From positions 250,148-314,147 of the forward strand of contig JH720328.1 in the NCBI GenBank assembly GCA_000231825.2: a stretch of 64,000 bases of DNA. Reading direction: 5' to 3'. The stretch is from Tetrahymena elliotti 4EA (Eukaryota > Ciliophora > Oligohymenophorea > Hymenostomatida > Tetrahymenidae). The notes below the pieces were generated by a model, which was not told where the DNA came from, ran no database searches, and worked only from the letters and a program-made list of their open reading frames with translations. Both the position numbers and the translations under genes were made by a program. Shown piece by piece: positions 11,870-24,031 of the stretch (its first letter is position 1; each line of letters opens with the position of its first letter).

Positions 11870-14800
11870 TCACTTCATAATGAATACAAATAAAAGTGTT
11901 GATAAGTATATTAAGATGAAGCCAATAATCAAGAATTTTATCTTTTGATTCATATCACTGATATTTTTGTTTAGCTGAGTTATTTACTCATTTGAGTCTT
12001 AAGCAGATGTTGGCTTGATTAATTTTTTAGAGCTCTTTCTACTTTGGAATGAAGCACTTCTAAAAAGGTTTGGAGTTCTTTATATAATACTACCAGCATC
12101 AGTTTGGCTATAAATTTCATTTATATCGTCTTGCAAATCAATACTCTATATTTTTATATTGTCAGATTTTATTTATTTAGCATTCAGTCCAGTTTGGAAG
12201 AGGTCTACTTGATTACTTAAATGTTCTTGGGCATACATTTAGAATCCTTCTTAGAAAGCTGGTAAAACACAATTTTTTACAGCTGTATGTGATTATTCAA
12301 TAGTACCATTCTCTATTTTACTCTAGAGGAAGGTACTTTCTAAGAAATTAACATAACTATATTAGGTGAAGCGAATGTTTTGCTAATCTATCTGAGTAAA
12401 TATACTTCTCACTCTTACAGTAAATGAGTCTCCTTTTGGGATCCCACTTGTGAAAGCTTCTAAATTGACTATGATTGTATCATCAGATACCCAGTAAACT
12501 CTAGTAACTTCTCTTACTTGACAATTCTTTGGCATAAAAGGTATGTTACTAGGAGGTAAAGGATGTGTTAATCTAATTTCTCTTTCACTGTAATCAGGAG
12601 AAGCTAAAAGATCTTCATCTTCTCTCTATGATTTAAATTGGAAATAATTTGGTATAGGAGGAGAAAACTTAGTACTTTTATAGTCATAATCTCCCATTTT
12701 CCCTCTTTTGATATATTCCTAAAAGTCAGAGTACTCTTTAAATTTATGAGAGTCACTGAAAAAGTAGTTAAAAACTTGCTGTAAATTTATTGGTTGATTA
12801 TCATAATTAAAAGTGTGTTCTATCAATTAATGTTTATATTTTTCAAGTGGTTCAATTGAAGAGAGGATTCTTTTCTTTCTGTTTTCAATTTCAACCTTTA
12901 AATTCTGTTTCTTTTATGAATTTGTTTATTTATTTGGTGAACTAGTATGACTAGTTGCTTATTTATTAAGATTTATTTTTAGTTATTTGTTCTAAATATA
13001 TTCAGAAACTATCTGCTCAAAGAAAGGAATGACAACTTTAGCAGATATTCTTTGTTATTCAATAGTGTTAGTTTCAATTTATCCCTTTAAAATTGTACTT
13101 TCTATAAAGTTTAGAAATGATTTTTATCTAAGTTGCACAGTGAATGGGTCTATTTGATCAAATTAATACCTTACTCTAACACTGAAGGAGTCTCCCTTAG
13201 GGATACCACTTGTAAATGCCTCAATATTGAGTATAAGTGTCTTATCAGAAACATAATAAGCCTTCAAAATTTCCTTAACTTAGCATTCTTTTGGCATAAA
13301 AGGAATACTTGAAGGAGGTAGAGGATGGGTAAATTTGATTTCTCTTTCACTGTAATGAGGAGAATTAATAATCTATTACAACTTCTCTTCCTCTGTTATA
13401 GAAGAATCGTGTATAAAAGAGGGTAAAGTAGGTAAAAACTTAGTTGCAGAATAGTTTTTATCATTAAATTTCTTAATTTTCAAGTATTCATAAACATCTG
13501 AAAACCCTTAATGCTAGATTGTATCATCAAAAATAACTATTTATTTTAAATAAATATTATTAGAATAAAAAATATTTTGAATGATCAACAAAATGTTATT
13601 GTCAATCATTTATTTTTATCAAATTTAATATTTTTTGATTAAACTAAATAAAATATTTATCAATAGAATAAATTCTTTTAAATAAATGAATTACCTTTAA
13701 AAACTTCCTCAACTTTGAGCCCATTAACAGGATCGTTGAATTTAAGATCAATAATGTCATGTTTATATTTATCTTATGGATCAATGCTGCTTAGAATTTA
13801 TTAAGAACGAGCATTTATTTGTTGAGATAAATTTTAAATTTAACTTTTTTTCTTAATGCTAGTGGAGCTTTTTATATCAGATTCTTCTATATTTGCTACT
13901 GAATTTCTTCTTTTTTCATTTTTTTCTTACAAAAACATAGTTAATCTTTCCTAAAAACTATTATAAATATCTTAAGTTGACTTTATGCCTTCCTTTTAAG
14001 ATTAAGAATCTATTGTTCCACTAAACCAATTACTTTTTATGAATCTAACATCCATTTAAACCTTTATTTTTATGATAAATGTTTATTCACAGATAAATTT
14101 AAAAGTAAAGTAGATGATTTACCCTATAACTAACTGTGTCAGGTGTTAATTGCACAAATGTATTTCTAATAAAATGATAGAATGTGTCTGTCATAGGTGC
14201 TCCAGAAGACTAGGCTTCCAGCTCAAAAATTAACTCATCAGGACTTATAAAAATAACCTTTTGTTTTTCAGAAACTTTACAAAATTTAGGAAGGAAAGGC
14301 ATTCCTGATAATGGGATAGTTTTGTCATATGTTACTTATCTTTAGCTAATCTCAATCCAATCTTAAACTTTTTCTTTTCTTTTCTCACTTTCTTCGGATT
14401 AAGGATAGTTTTATTACCTTTATTAAAAATATAAATTTTAATTTATTAACTTTTTTTAATTGTTTTCTTACTAGAAATATTAAGGAGGTGGAGGAGACCA
14501 TTTTTCAATTTGAATATTCCAGCACTTCATCACATTTTCAATGTAATAATAGAAAAAATTCTCATATGTAGTGTTAGTTGTAGGATGTTTATACTATAAA
14601 TCTCCTAAGCAAGCCTAGAAAACATCCCTAATAGTAATGTTTTCGCCTTTAAGAATTACATCACATAATTCGAATTTAAAGGTATCATTTTATTTAATAA
14701 GAGACTCTATATTTTACTTACGTTAGATCAACTACTGCTGAACCTTTTCGTTATTTGGCTCATCTCTAACTTCTTAAAGTGAAGTAAGAGATTTTGATTA

Positions 14801-15941
14801 TTAGCTTTTGACTGGAGTTTAGTAAATAAATTTTTTTTCTCCTGAATTTATATTAGTTTTGTGAGGACTTACTTAAGGTACCATATTTACAGGTTACAAA
14901 ACTTTTAATATTGCATTGTAAGCATCATCTCTATAAATGAACTGTGTGAATAATAATGCACCTAGTTATAAAAATTAATATTTTATATAATATTAAAAAT
15001 AAATCCGAATAAAAGAATTAGTAAGAAAAGCCAAAATAATTTGAAATACCTTTGACAACATCGATTTGAATTGCATTATCAAATAAGAGCATATTTTTTT
15101 TCTTGTGGATTTACAAGATATCACTTTTTGGGATTTCTAGAATAGTTTCATTAAAAAAGATTGTGTTGCCATTAAAATAACTTTAGAAGATTAATCTCTT
15201 ATTTGTAATATAAATTCTTCCTTATAAATTTATAACTTATGCAAATGCACAAGAAAAGTGATGCTTCAGCTCTTCTCCATCAATCCATTGAATTCTCTTT
15301 TTAATGAACTCTTCATGCTACTAGAGTTCTTATTTTCGGGCTTAAGAATGGGTTTTATTTATTTACATATTATCTTAAGAAGGAAGTTTTTATAATTATT
15401 AATTTGATTCTAATTGAATATTTTCAAATTCTTTTTTATTTTAATATTCATTTTATGTGTAGCCATTTCCGTAAGTTTAATATGCTGTTTCTTCAAAATT
15501 ATCATTCTTAGCTGTTTTTTCTTCTTCAGAATTACATTAAAAACTTAGAAAACTCTCATTATCATCATCTTCCTCATCTTAAAAGTCAAACAAAGACTAT
15601 CTTCTACTAAATTTGCTGATTTGATTTTATTTTGAAGGTGGCTCTAAGTTATCAATTAAATTATGATTGAAAAGAGTTTATCTTGCAAAATCAGTTTGTA
15701 AATTTAATATATCTTGATTTAAATCAGAATATAACACTTTATATGTTTCATCTTTTTTCAGTAATTCATGGACAAACATTTAAATTGAGTTTTCATCAAT
15801 TTTATTTTGAAAATTAGGCTAAAAGCCAGTGCTTGTAAATTAGCGTTCACTTTCAAAATTCCTTTTATTTTATTCTTATTTCTCAGCTTCATCAACCAAC
15901 TCTTTGCAGCTATTTTCAATTTAAATAACTAATTTTTTCAT
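11870..15941 (-). CDS. GRAM and triple VASt domain, tail-anchored sterol-transfer (Aster/Lam-type) protein
   Basis: Five exons (15050-15941, 14472-14961, 14123-14417, 13695-14061, 11870-13536) join in phase to 1236 residues. ATG 15941 follows an in-frame TGA. A GRAM domain lies at about 212-330 (GRIYITNKRLIF, then LFTQFIYRDDAYNAIL). Three VASt (StART-like) units follow at about 395-575, 655-850 and 905-1100. Each carries a loop like PFMPKNCQVREV followed by the block EAFTSGIPKGDSF; units 2 and 3 are near-duplicates. A single hydrophobic segment (FLIIGFILIYLSTLLFVFI) ends the protein, so it should be tail-anchored. In yeast Lam/Ltc and animal Aster proteins, GRAM binds the plasma membrane and VASt moves sterol at ER contact sites. 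That role is inferred here. Three VASt units is unusual; known members have one or two. Confidence 0.85.
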
Positions 15942-16728
15942 TCCTTCTCTAATTGCACTTAACTCTTTAACATCTATTTATTATAATTTTATTAAATCTC
16001 AATAATCTAAATTTATCTTTTTTCCTTATTTACAATTAAATTTTTGAATAGTAAATAAATGCAAAAAAAAAACACTATCAACATCTTTAATCATTAAGAA
16101 ATTTAATAAAATATTTTTTTTGGAACAAAGTTTTTTGCATTTAATATTTTTTTTAATTAAAAATTTTATAAAAGTAAGAAAACTTGCTACTGCAGGTACT
16201 TGAATCTAAGGAGGGTAAAAAATAATAATCAACTCTTAAAAAATTCTTCTTATTTAAAATTTCTCTTAAATTAAAGTATCTCCTCAAAAAAAAACTTTTT
16301 TTGAGAATTACATGATATATTTGAATTCAAAAACACAAGTAAATTTTAAAAATTTAAATGCTAGCGCATAGTATTAAGAATTAGAGTATGAGCTAACAAG
16401 GGATGCCAGGGACCCTATTTTCTTGGCTAATTAATATAACTTAACTTCAATTTTTAATTGTTAATAACCTTTATTAGACTAAAAATATCTTTTTAAAAAT
16501 TTCTTTTGATTAAAGAAAATCAATTTTTTTTTTTTCAAATTTCCCATCCTTATCTTAATAATCTCCTAAAATTAATATCATCCTAATTATAATGTACCCA
16601 CAGTAGTTAAGATTTTATTACAACAAACATTTAAAAGCTTAAAATGAAAGAAAAAAATAATTTTTAGAGTTTTTTTCATTGAATGAGTAAAATGATCTCA
16701 TTGATTTTGAAATTTAATTAAATCTTTT
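15942..16728. other. Intergenic, no gene seen
   Basis: The region upstream of the GRAM/VASt gene is AT-rich with homopolymer runs. A GC-richer patch at about 16350-16430 (ctagcgcatagtatt, gatgccagggacccta) is not part of a recognisable gene or tRNA. A small upstream exon of the GRAM/VASt gene cannot be excluded. Confidence 0.35.
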
Positions 16729-19134
16729 TCAAAATATAAAGAAAATAATTTTACTAATTTTTTCATAGTCATCCAAAAAGAATATGATGCATTCTTGTAA
16801 AACAGGTAAATGGTCAACAATTTTTTTCTTAATAATTTAGAAGTTAGGCTGTGATACTTAGTTTGAAGAATTCTAAGAACTTTGAGGACTCATTTTAAAA
16901 TGATCATTGGCGTAGGGAGATTATTGGTGATTTCTTTAACTATGAATGTTATTATAAGCTGACTGATATTAGTACTAACTTTAGTACATAAGGACTATTT
17001 TAAATTCATCTTTAATCTTGTTATGGTCGAATAGTGCTTTATTTAATCCTGTAAAAACTCTTTGGTGGCATTATTTTAAGTTTTATAAGTGAGTTTTAAT
17101 TTTTTCAAACTGAGCATTTACTATTTTGCTATGTTTAACTATTTGATTTGAAGCTATTTCAATATTATTTTGTAAGATATTTATCTAAAGACTAACATCT
17201 TTTCCCATCAATAATGCAATATTTTATTTAGTTTTTGTATCAAATTTAGATTAAAGTTCTTTAATTCCTTTAGTACATCCTTCTAAGTAGTCTCTAAGAG
17301 ATTCTAAGAATTTTAAAGATAAAACTACCTCATTTTATCTTGCTTAGGATTACTTTTCAATCTAAATTAATATTTTAAATTATTTGTTTAAAATTATTTT
17401 AAGTAATTAAAGAATTACATCATGGATATATATCTTGGTATAATCAGAAAATTCTACAAGTTAACTATCAGTAAGATTGTAGTTAGCATAAAGGAAATTA
17501 GGATATTTATCTTTTTTTAAATAATAATTAATTAGTTAATAAAATTCATTCTAAATCAACTCAAAAAACTAATTTTTGAAATGAAAAATTTTTAAATAAT
17601 TAATCAAAGTAGATCAGGATTAATCGATAAATCCTTCATCGAAATAAAAGATATTGTAAAAATACAATTAGATTTAATTTAAATTGTTTCAATAAGAAAA
17701 AAATCCTATTTCTTCGTTTTCCAGTAATTAATTTAAATTAAGTAGAAATAGATTTTGTTTAAATAATCTTATGAAAATCTTGTTCCATTTTAAATTAGTT
17801 AAGCTTTATTTATGAATGATGTTTACTTTAAGAGTTAAATGGCTGGCTTTTGGATGAGTAGGAAAGAGGAGAAGGAATGATTTCTGGGTTCCATTAGTAT
17901 TTAGTGTTTCTCTCTAAATGCTTATGTAAATAGTTTGAGTAGAAGAAAAAGAATAAGATAAAAGAAGCTGAAGACTTCATAATGTATAATTAAAAAATTC
18001 TTATGATTTCAACTAATCCTTTTTGATTTTTTTGCATGAGCTCCTGCAGATTAATTCCAAGTGCTTTTTTATTGGTTTGTATTAATTCTAAAGTGTCAAA
18101 GAAAATATTTTCTTTTTAGCCCAGCAGACTGTATTCTTTTTCAAGTTTCTCCCACTTTACAAGCTTTTCTTTTGTGTTGTAGTGTAATTTGGGATCATTT
18201 AGACAGACATTGTATTCTTCTATTTTTTTAAGTGTTTCTTTTGATTGTTATCTGTAGTTTTTAATTTGATTCTGGAGCTCCTTTTCATGCTCTTTGTACA
18301 TCTAAATAGACTCTTTTGCTATCTTGCACTAATTTAACTAGACTTCATCTAACTCCTTATTCATCTATTCTATGAATTCTGCTGAGTCTTTAGTTAAGGT
18401 AGGATTTTATTCTAAAACTTCTGTAATTGCTTCTTTGAAAATACTTACAAGCTATGCAAATATGGGCTAGTTATTGAGCTAATATCTTCCAAAATTAGAA
18501 TTTTCATTTATGCTTAACTTTGAATTCTGAGTTTAGCTGAATGAGTCTGCCATTTCTTTAATTGCATTTAGATGATTTTCAAAATGTTTTTGAGATTTAA
18601 GGACAAACTAAACAATATACTCAATGCTAACTTTATAGTCTCTTAGTCTTTTTTGGATATTAGTAATCATATCAAGACTAAGGAGCTATCTAGGTATTTA
18701 ATACTTTTAAATATCTTCTTAATATTCCATTTAATAAAAAAATCAATTCTATTATTTTTGTTAAAAATGCTGTATTTTTTTGTTTAGATCTAGATTTTTT
18801 TAGTTTATTAAACACAAATAAAACTGCAACCTATTAAATGCTATTTATAATATGATTTTATTTGTGGCTTTTGAGAAAATCGCTAAATTTGAAAGGAGAT
18901 TAATGGTTTATTCTATGCTCAAGAAATAGTTTATTTTGACTAATTATTATTTTTTTAACTTAGAATTAATATTAAAATTTGTTATACTTATGCAACAAAT
19001 TTCTATTTAATAAGCTGATAAAGTTCTTTATTAATTTGTAATTTCTAAACAATTTATCTAAGAATATCGTGTTAGAATACATTCATTTGCAAATAAGCCA
19101 ACTCAAAACTTGTAAAAGCAATCTATCTCTTCAT
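16729..19134 (-). CDS. Coiled-coil protein of unknown family, BAR-like helices possible
   Basis: The main frame runs from 18730 (ATG) down to about 17670, then after a probable 63-bp intron (ending near 17580) to TGA 16729-16731. A 49-codon exon at 18988-19134 with its own ATG and a GT donor probably forms the true 5' end, joined across a ~260-bp intron. The protein is almost wholly helical with heptad-like Leu/Ile/Lys/Glu/Gln patterns (for example KYKEHEKELQNQIKNYRQQ-type stretches) and a Ser/Asn/Gln-rich linker near the C-terminus. It has no catalytic motif, signal peptide or clear membrane span. The helix lengths would fit a BAR/F-BAR membrane-bending domain, but that is only a suggestion. 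The intron between 17670 and 17580 and the low-complexity stretch around 17830-17960 are uncertain. Confidence 0.55.
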
Positions 19135-19532
19135 TTACCTCTCAACCAATAACTAACTAACTAGCTCAATCAATCAATCAAAAAAGTAGATATTGAGGAC
19201 TTATTTGTTCCCTTTATCAAGTTTTATATCTTTTTTAAAAGGAAAGAAAAGGCTTACTGAATAAGGAAATATTTACCAACCAGTCCAGTTTCAATAAATC
19301 TTGAATGCTTGAAAGAAATTTCCAAGTTTATAAATCTTAAAAGTTATTTTAATGAGAATGATAAAAATCTATAATAATTCATTGTTTATTTTCTATAATC
19401 AAATTATTTTGAAGCAAAATATCTAAGTAACTTTATGTGTTTACTTCCGCCCAAAATATTTCTTAATATACTTTTTAGGTTGCAAAATTTCTTTTTTAAT
19501 AAATAGTAAATTTAGAACTGAGTGTAATCTTC
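19135..19532. other. Divergent intergenic region with short tandem repeats
   Basis: This sequence lies between a minus-strand gene starting near 19134 and a plus-strand frame. It includes the short tandem run taactaactaactagctcaatcaatcaatc at about 19150-19180. It is the likely bidirectional promoter region. No other structure was seen. Confidence 0.35.
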
Positions 19533-20357
19533 ATGTTTAACAAATTTTATAAAATTAATATCAAGAAATTAAACTAAAATTTATTGGCTTACACCCTCTA
19601 TATTAATTATAATATTATTAAAAGTTGCTAATCACCTCAAATTTACATTTCGCCTTATTATCTTTTATAAAATTTGTTTCTCAGCTCACATCATCTTCCT
19701 AATCTAAAACTAAAAACAAAAATATTTTGCTCAAAATCTAAATTTTATATCTGATAAGGATATATATTTCATTATTTTATCTCTTACGTGTTTAATTTTG
19801 AATAAATTAAGTTTTTACATAGAAATACTTGTTTAATTTTGGTGTTAATTGAACTTCCAATATAAAGAGATTATTATAGGTGTAACTAATCTCCATAAAA
19901 TTATAAATTCTAACAAAATTTCAAAAATAATGTAAAAAATCCAATTACTAAAAAAATATCTTGGCTCTTTACCTATTTGTTTTATAATTAGCCCTAAATA
20001 AATTTTATTTATTAAATAAAAGCTTTAAAAAGATATTTCATATCAAAAATAAATATTTACATCGATGAAAAATATAAAAATGTAATCAAATTTTTTAATT
20101 TTTAGGATCATTCTTTCTTATTTATTTTTGGGACTGAATTTACTTCAAAATCTAATAAATTGGTGTAACATAGAAATTAAAGTTTTGGCTCTGCTGTGAA
20201 CGCAATTATTACTTTATATGATGGAAAGAGTCTAAGACAAAACAAAAAATTTATATAATAAATAAATAGGATTAATGACACATTTAAATATGACAGTTTC
20301 GCAGAAATGATTAACTTAATACACAAAAGATTAAATAAAATAGGTAGATACAAATGA
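19533..20357 (+). CDS. Small plus-strand orphan protein, structure uncertain
   Basis: A plus-strand frame is open in the ciliate code from about 19754 to TGA 20355-20357. Its last ~85 codons (from about 20103) have clear coding composition, with Gly/Asp/Arg/Ala-containing sequence such as FGSAVNAIITLYDGKS and YDSFAEMINLIHKRL. Upstream, an ATG at about 19533 opens a second frame that stops near 19757, so an intron near 19640-19760 probably joins the two. The part between about 19760 and 20100 is low-complexity and may be partly intronic. I do not recognise the product. The minus strand offers no comparable frame here. Confidence 0.4.
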
Positions 20358-20579
20358 TGAAAATTATTATTTTGAATAATTTTAGTTATGAATGAATGCT
20401 ATTTCATCTAGGTAATTTTGAAGCATTTTAATAGCATTTATGACTAAATTAACCATCTCTAAATTAATAACTTATAAATATAGCAGTGCTTTAAAAATGT
20501 TATTTAATTAATTTATACACTTTATTTATTTTATCAGGTGTTTGCATTAAATAATTTATGAATCAACTAATCATTCATC

Positions 20580-22401
20580 TCAGTTTTCATTTTCTTCATC
20601 TTCATCATCGTCATCACCCATACCTTCGACTTCAGAATCTTCATCATCTTCATCTTCTTCATCAGCCTTTTCTAACATTTCTAAGTTGTCTTAGGCTTTA
20701 TCACCATAAATTTTAGGCTATTTTTGTAAAATTAAAATTAAATAAAATTAATTTTCATTTTAAAGTAAATTTTAAACAAAATGTAGTTTAGTCTATTTGC
20801 TATTTAAATTATTCCTTAACTAGCCTAAAATAATAATACATTTCTTTAAAAATAACTAAGAAATAATAAGATATTTGAGTTCCTATTAAATTTAAATATT
20901 CTAAGCTAAATTAATTCTAAGAAATAAATAACAATCCTTATTTAATGCAAAATAATTTATTTATTAATTACTTCAGTTCTAAGCTTGTAAGTACCCTTTT
21001 TAGAAATAATAACTTCTTCAACAGCCTTCAAAGCTTCAGTGAGAACTTCAATACCTAAATTTTTGTCTTGGGTAACGATGCAACCAGCATAGACAGGAGA
21101 ACCGATAATTTCAAACTAATTTAAATAAACAAAAAAGTTAAAAATGAAAGCAAAAATGATAAAAAGACTTTAGACATTTATCAAAAAGATATCTTTTCGT
21201 TTGATTGTATCTAGATAATAATTTTGATAAATCTATCTGTAAAGTCAAGTCAGCCAAAGATAATTATTTATTTTAAAGCTAAAAAAAGAAATTTTCATTT
21301 TATTTTTACTTTAACATCGCATTTATTTCTTGATTTAGCTTCACCAGCAACTAAAGCAGCCTTGATGGCATCGATACCTTCGTATTCGTGGCATCTTAAT
21401 TCGAAGTCAGCCTTGATTCTCATAGGTTGAGTGTTCAGACGTCTTCTAATAACTTAGAGCAACTTTTCTTTAACTTCAGGAGCTATATCAATCTTGGTAA
21501 TGATGGTTTCGTCATTGAGAGCAAATCTGAAAGCATCATAAGCATGATTGAATATCTTGTATAAAGGCCATACAATTTTAGTATATAAATCGTCAATTTT
21601 AACATTGCATTCCTAAGGGAGAGATTCACAGACAGTAATCAAAATTGAGTGGATATCCTTAGCCTTAGAGAATCTATCTAAACAAGCATTATCTTGGTTG
21701 TTTCTAACTTTCTTCTTACTTAAATCAATATAACCTATCATTTTACAAAAACAATATTTTCATTCTCTCTTTCAATCTCATCTTATTTTTTTGTTCAGTT
21801 TTTAAATAAAATTTTTGTTTATTTCAATGCTATCAATTGCAAATTGCATTTCACAAATGAAGTAGTTATTTTCTATTTTTGAATGAACTCTTTAAGAAAA
21901 ATAGAAGGAAATTGAAAATATTTAGAATATAAAATATTACCTTTTTCTTCATCAACTCTAAGAACTTGGACAACTTCTTATTTGCCAATTTTTAAAACCT
22001 TCTAAATACTTTACTACATTTGCTTGGTCATTTCGTTTGGGGTAATCATACCTTCGATTCTGTTGTATTCTAATAGTTAAACATAACAGCAGTTTTCTTC
22101 AACTTTAAAAACTTCAACCTATTTAATAATTATAAAATGATATTCTAAATAATCTATTTAAACTATTATTCTATTATATTCTTCTATTCAACGATAATTA
22201 ATTTTTTTCATTATGATCTAGGCTTAAAATCAAATAATTAAAAAAATAAAGCAATGTTTTCTGTTGAATTAGGACAACCCTTTTTCTAAATAGTTAAAAA
22301 TATGAATCTAACTAATTGCTTACAACAACCAAGTCATTTTCCTTGGGATACTTTTATTCGTAAAAACGATGGGTTTGAATTTTCTTTCTATCTTCAGCCA
22401 T
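20580..22401 (-). CDS. EIF2S1: Translation initiation factor eIF2 subunit alpha
   Basis: Five exons (22324-22401, 21941-22118, 21310-21734, 20972-21115, 20580-20717) join in phase to 320 residues, close to the usual ~315. The N-terminal S1/OB domain begins MAEDRKKIQTHRFYEQKYP. It contains YVQLLEYNRIEGMITPNEM, which aligns with the eIF2-alpha block VSLLEYNNIEGMILLSEL. GYIDLSKKKV, the helical domain AYDAFRFAL and the C-terminal ELRCHEYEGIDAIKAAL are all diagnostic. The tail is Asp/Glu-rich as in other eukaryotes. The protein forms the eIF2 complex that delivers initiator Met-tRNA to the 40S subunit. At the position of regulatory Ser51 this protein has Thr57 in the context EMTKQMQQS, without the Arg run that normally follows. 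Confidence 0.97.
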
Positions 22402-23797
22402 TTTTCTATGTTTATTATTTAATTGATTTATTAATTTGTATATTAAGCTAATTTCTTATTGTATTTATTTACCTTCAAAACTAAACTTAAAAACTTCTTT
22501 CTTTCTTTATCCTTTTAATTCTTCCTTTTTTTCTTTCTTAATTAACAAGCTGATTAAAATTATCTTTCTTCTAATTTTCAATAAGATATAAAACAATAAA
22601 ATAACAAAATTTCATTCATTTTCTATCCAAAATCTAATTGCTTAATCAAGATATATCCTTCCTTCCTTCCTTCCTTCCAATCAATTCAATTCATAGATCT
22701 TATATTATTTTATCTATATTATATTATAAGATTTTATCTCATTTACCTTTCTTTATCAGACCTATCTATTAACACTATATATAAAACATTTTTTCTTTTA
22801 AAAATCAATCTGATAGAAGTATTTATTATCAAATGGTTATATATTGTCATATTTGGATCATAGAGTTACTACTCTGATTGAAAGAAAATTTAAAACATTA
22901 ACAATTTAAAGAAAATCAAAAATTATTTTTATTACATCAGCAAATTTTTAAAAATTTAAATAATTTATATTCCTATGATCATCATTTTTTAATGATTTTG
23001 ACATCAATTTTTAATTGAATATTTGTAATCATAAAAATTCTTTCTGAAAAATATGAATGTGAGAACGAATAGAATTAATGTTTGATAAATATGTTATTAA
23101 GATCATTTTGTTTTGGAAGGGGGTTGATTTGATTGATACTTTAAAACCTCGATAAAATTATTAAAATAAAATAAATCAATTTAATATATTAAAGTTATCA
23201 GATAGTAGCCATAATTATTTGTTTGCAAAATATATTAATAAAAATATTATTAATAATTAATTATCTTTGTTTTATAAACAAAAAGATTTATTCTTTCTTT
23301 TAAAAAATTTAATCAAATTATTTAATATAAAATAAATTAATTTTAACAAAATTCATGTGATCAATCAAATATAACAAAGTTTACAAAATAAATTTCTGCA
23401 AAATATTTCAATGTTAAAAATTATATTTTTTTTGATTTAATGAATATATCTCAATATAAGTTCTTTTAATACTAAAATAGAATTCTTGTTTTGTTTTGTG
23501 AGGATATATTAACCAACTTTTTTATATTTATTCTTAACATGAAATTAAATTAGAATATGGTTATAATTGTAAAAAATAATATATTTGAAATCAAATTTGT
23601 ATTTTTTAAGTCTAAATTATTTGTTTGATCCATAGATTAATTTTAAAGGAAATTTCTTTAGAATTTCTTAATTTATTTAAGATCATGATCATATAAAAAA
23701 TATTCTTACTAAAATAAATTTAATAAAAATACAAAGATCTTTCCAAAGGAAGGAATCTAAACATAACATGGTTACAGATTATATCTTATTAATTGTT
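22402..23797. other. Intergenic, promoter of eIF2-alpha and a (TTCC)n run
   Basis: The region upstream of eIF2-alpha contains Ct-rich stretches and a short (ccttccttcc)n microsatellite at about 22655-22680. The rest to 23797 is AT-rich and noncoding on both strands as far as I can see. Its distal end merges into the 3' UTR of the selenoprotein gene. Confidence 0.5.
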
Positions 23798-23848
23798 AAG
23801 ATTCATGAAAATTTCAGTTTACACTTGAGAAATTTTCATTCATTGGTA
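23798..23848 (-). promoter_or_regulatory. Candidate SECIS element in the 3' UTR of the selenoprotein gene
   Basis: On the minus strand, ATGA (at 23840-23843) is followed by an 11-base arm ATGAAAATTTC. Then come a 13-base loop containing AA (TCAAGTGTAAACT), the perfectly complementary arm GAAATTTTCAT, and GAAT. This reproduces the SECIS plan: a 5' ATGA and a 3' TGA forming the non-Watson-Crick quartet, a ~10-bp helix, and AA in the apical loop 13 nt after ATGA. It lies about 185 nt downstream of the stop codon of the selenoprotein W-like gene. A second hairpin (24009-24023) closer to the stop lacks the quartet. Confidence 0.7.
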
Positions 23849-24031
23849 AATAAGGAAAGTGTATTCCATATTTTGAAAAGTTGCACTTCTGTTTGAAAAG
23901 ACACCCTACAAAAAATATATTATTCATTTTTGATTTCAAAATAGATTTTCTTCTATATTATTCAGCAGTTTATAATATATTTTTTGAGGATGGCCATATT
24001 TAGTTTTTGCGTTTGGCAAACGCTACTCTCA

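Noticed and set aside
16350..16430. GC-richer patch resembling part of a tRNA
   Set aside because: No cloverleaf arms or T-loop GGTTCRA-type sequence could be assembled.
24009..24023. Perfect hairpin (gcgttt-ggc-aaacgc) six bases after the selenoprotein stop
   Set aside because: Considered as the SECIS element, but it has no ATGA/GA quartet with proper spacing and no apical AA. The hairpin at 23798-23848 fits much better.
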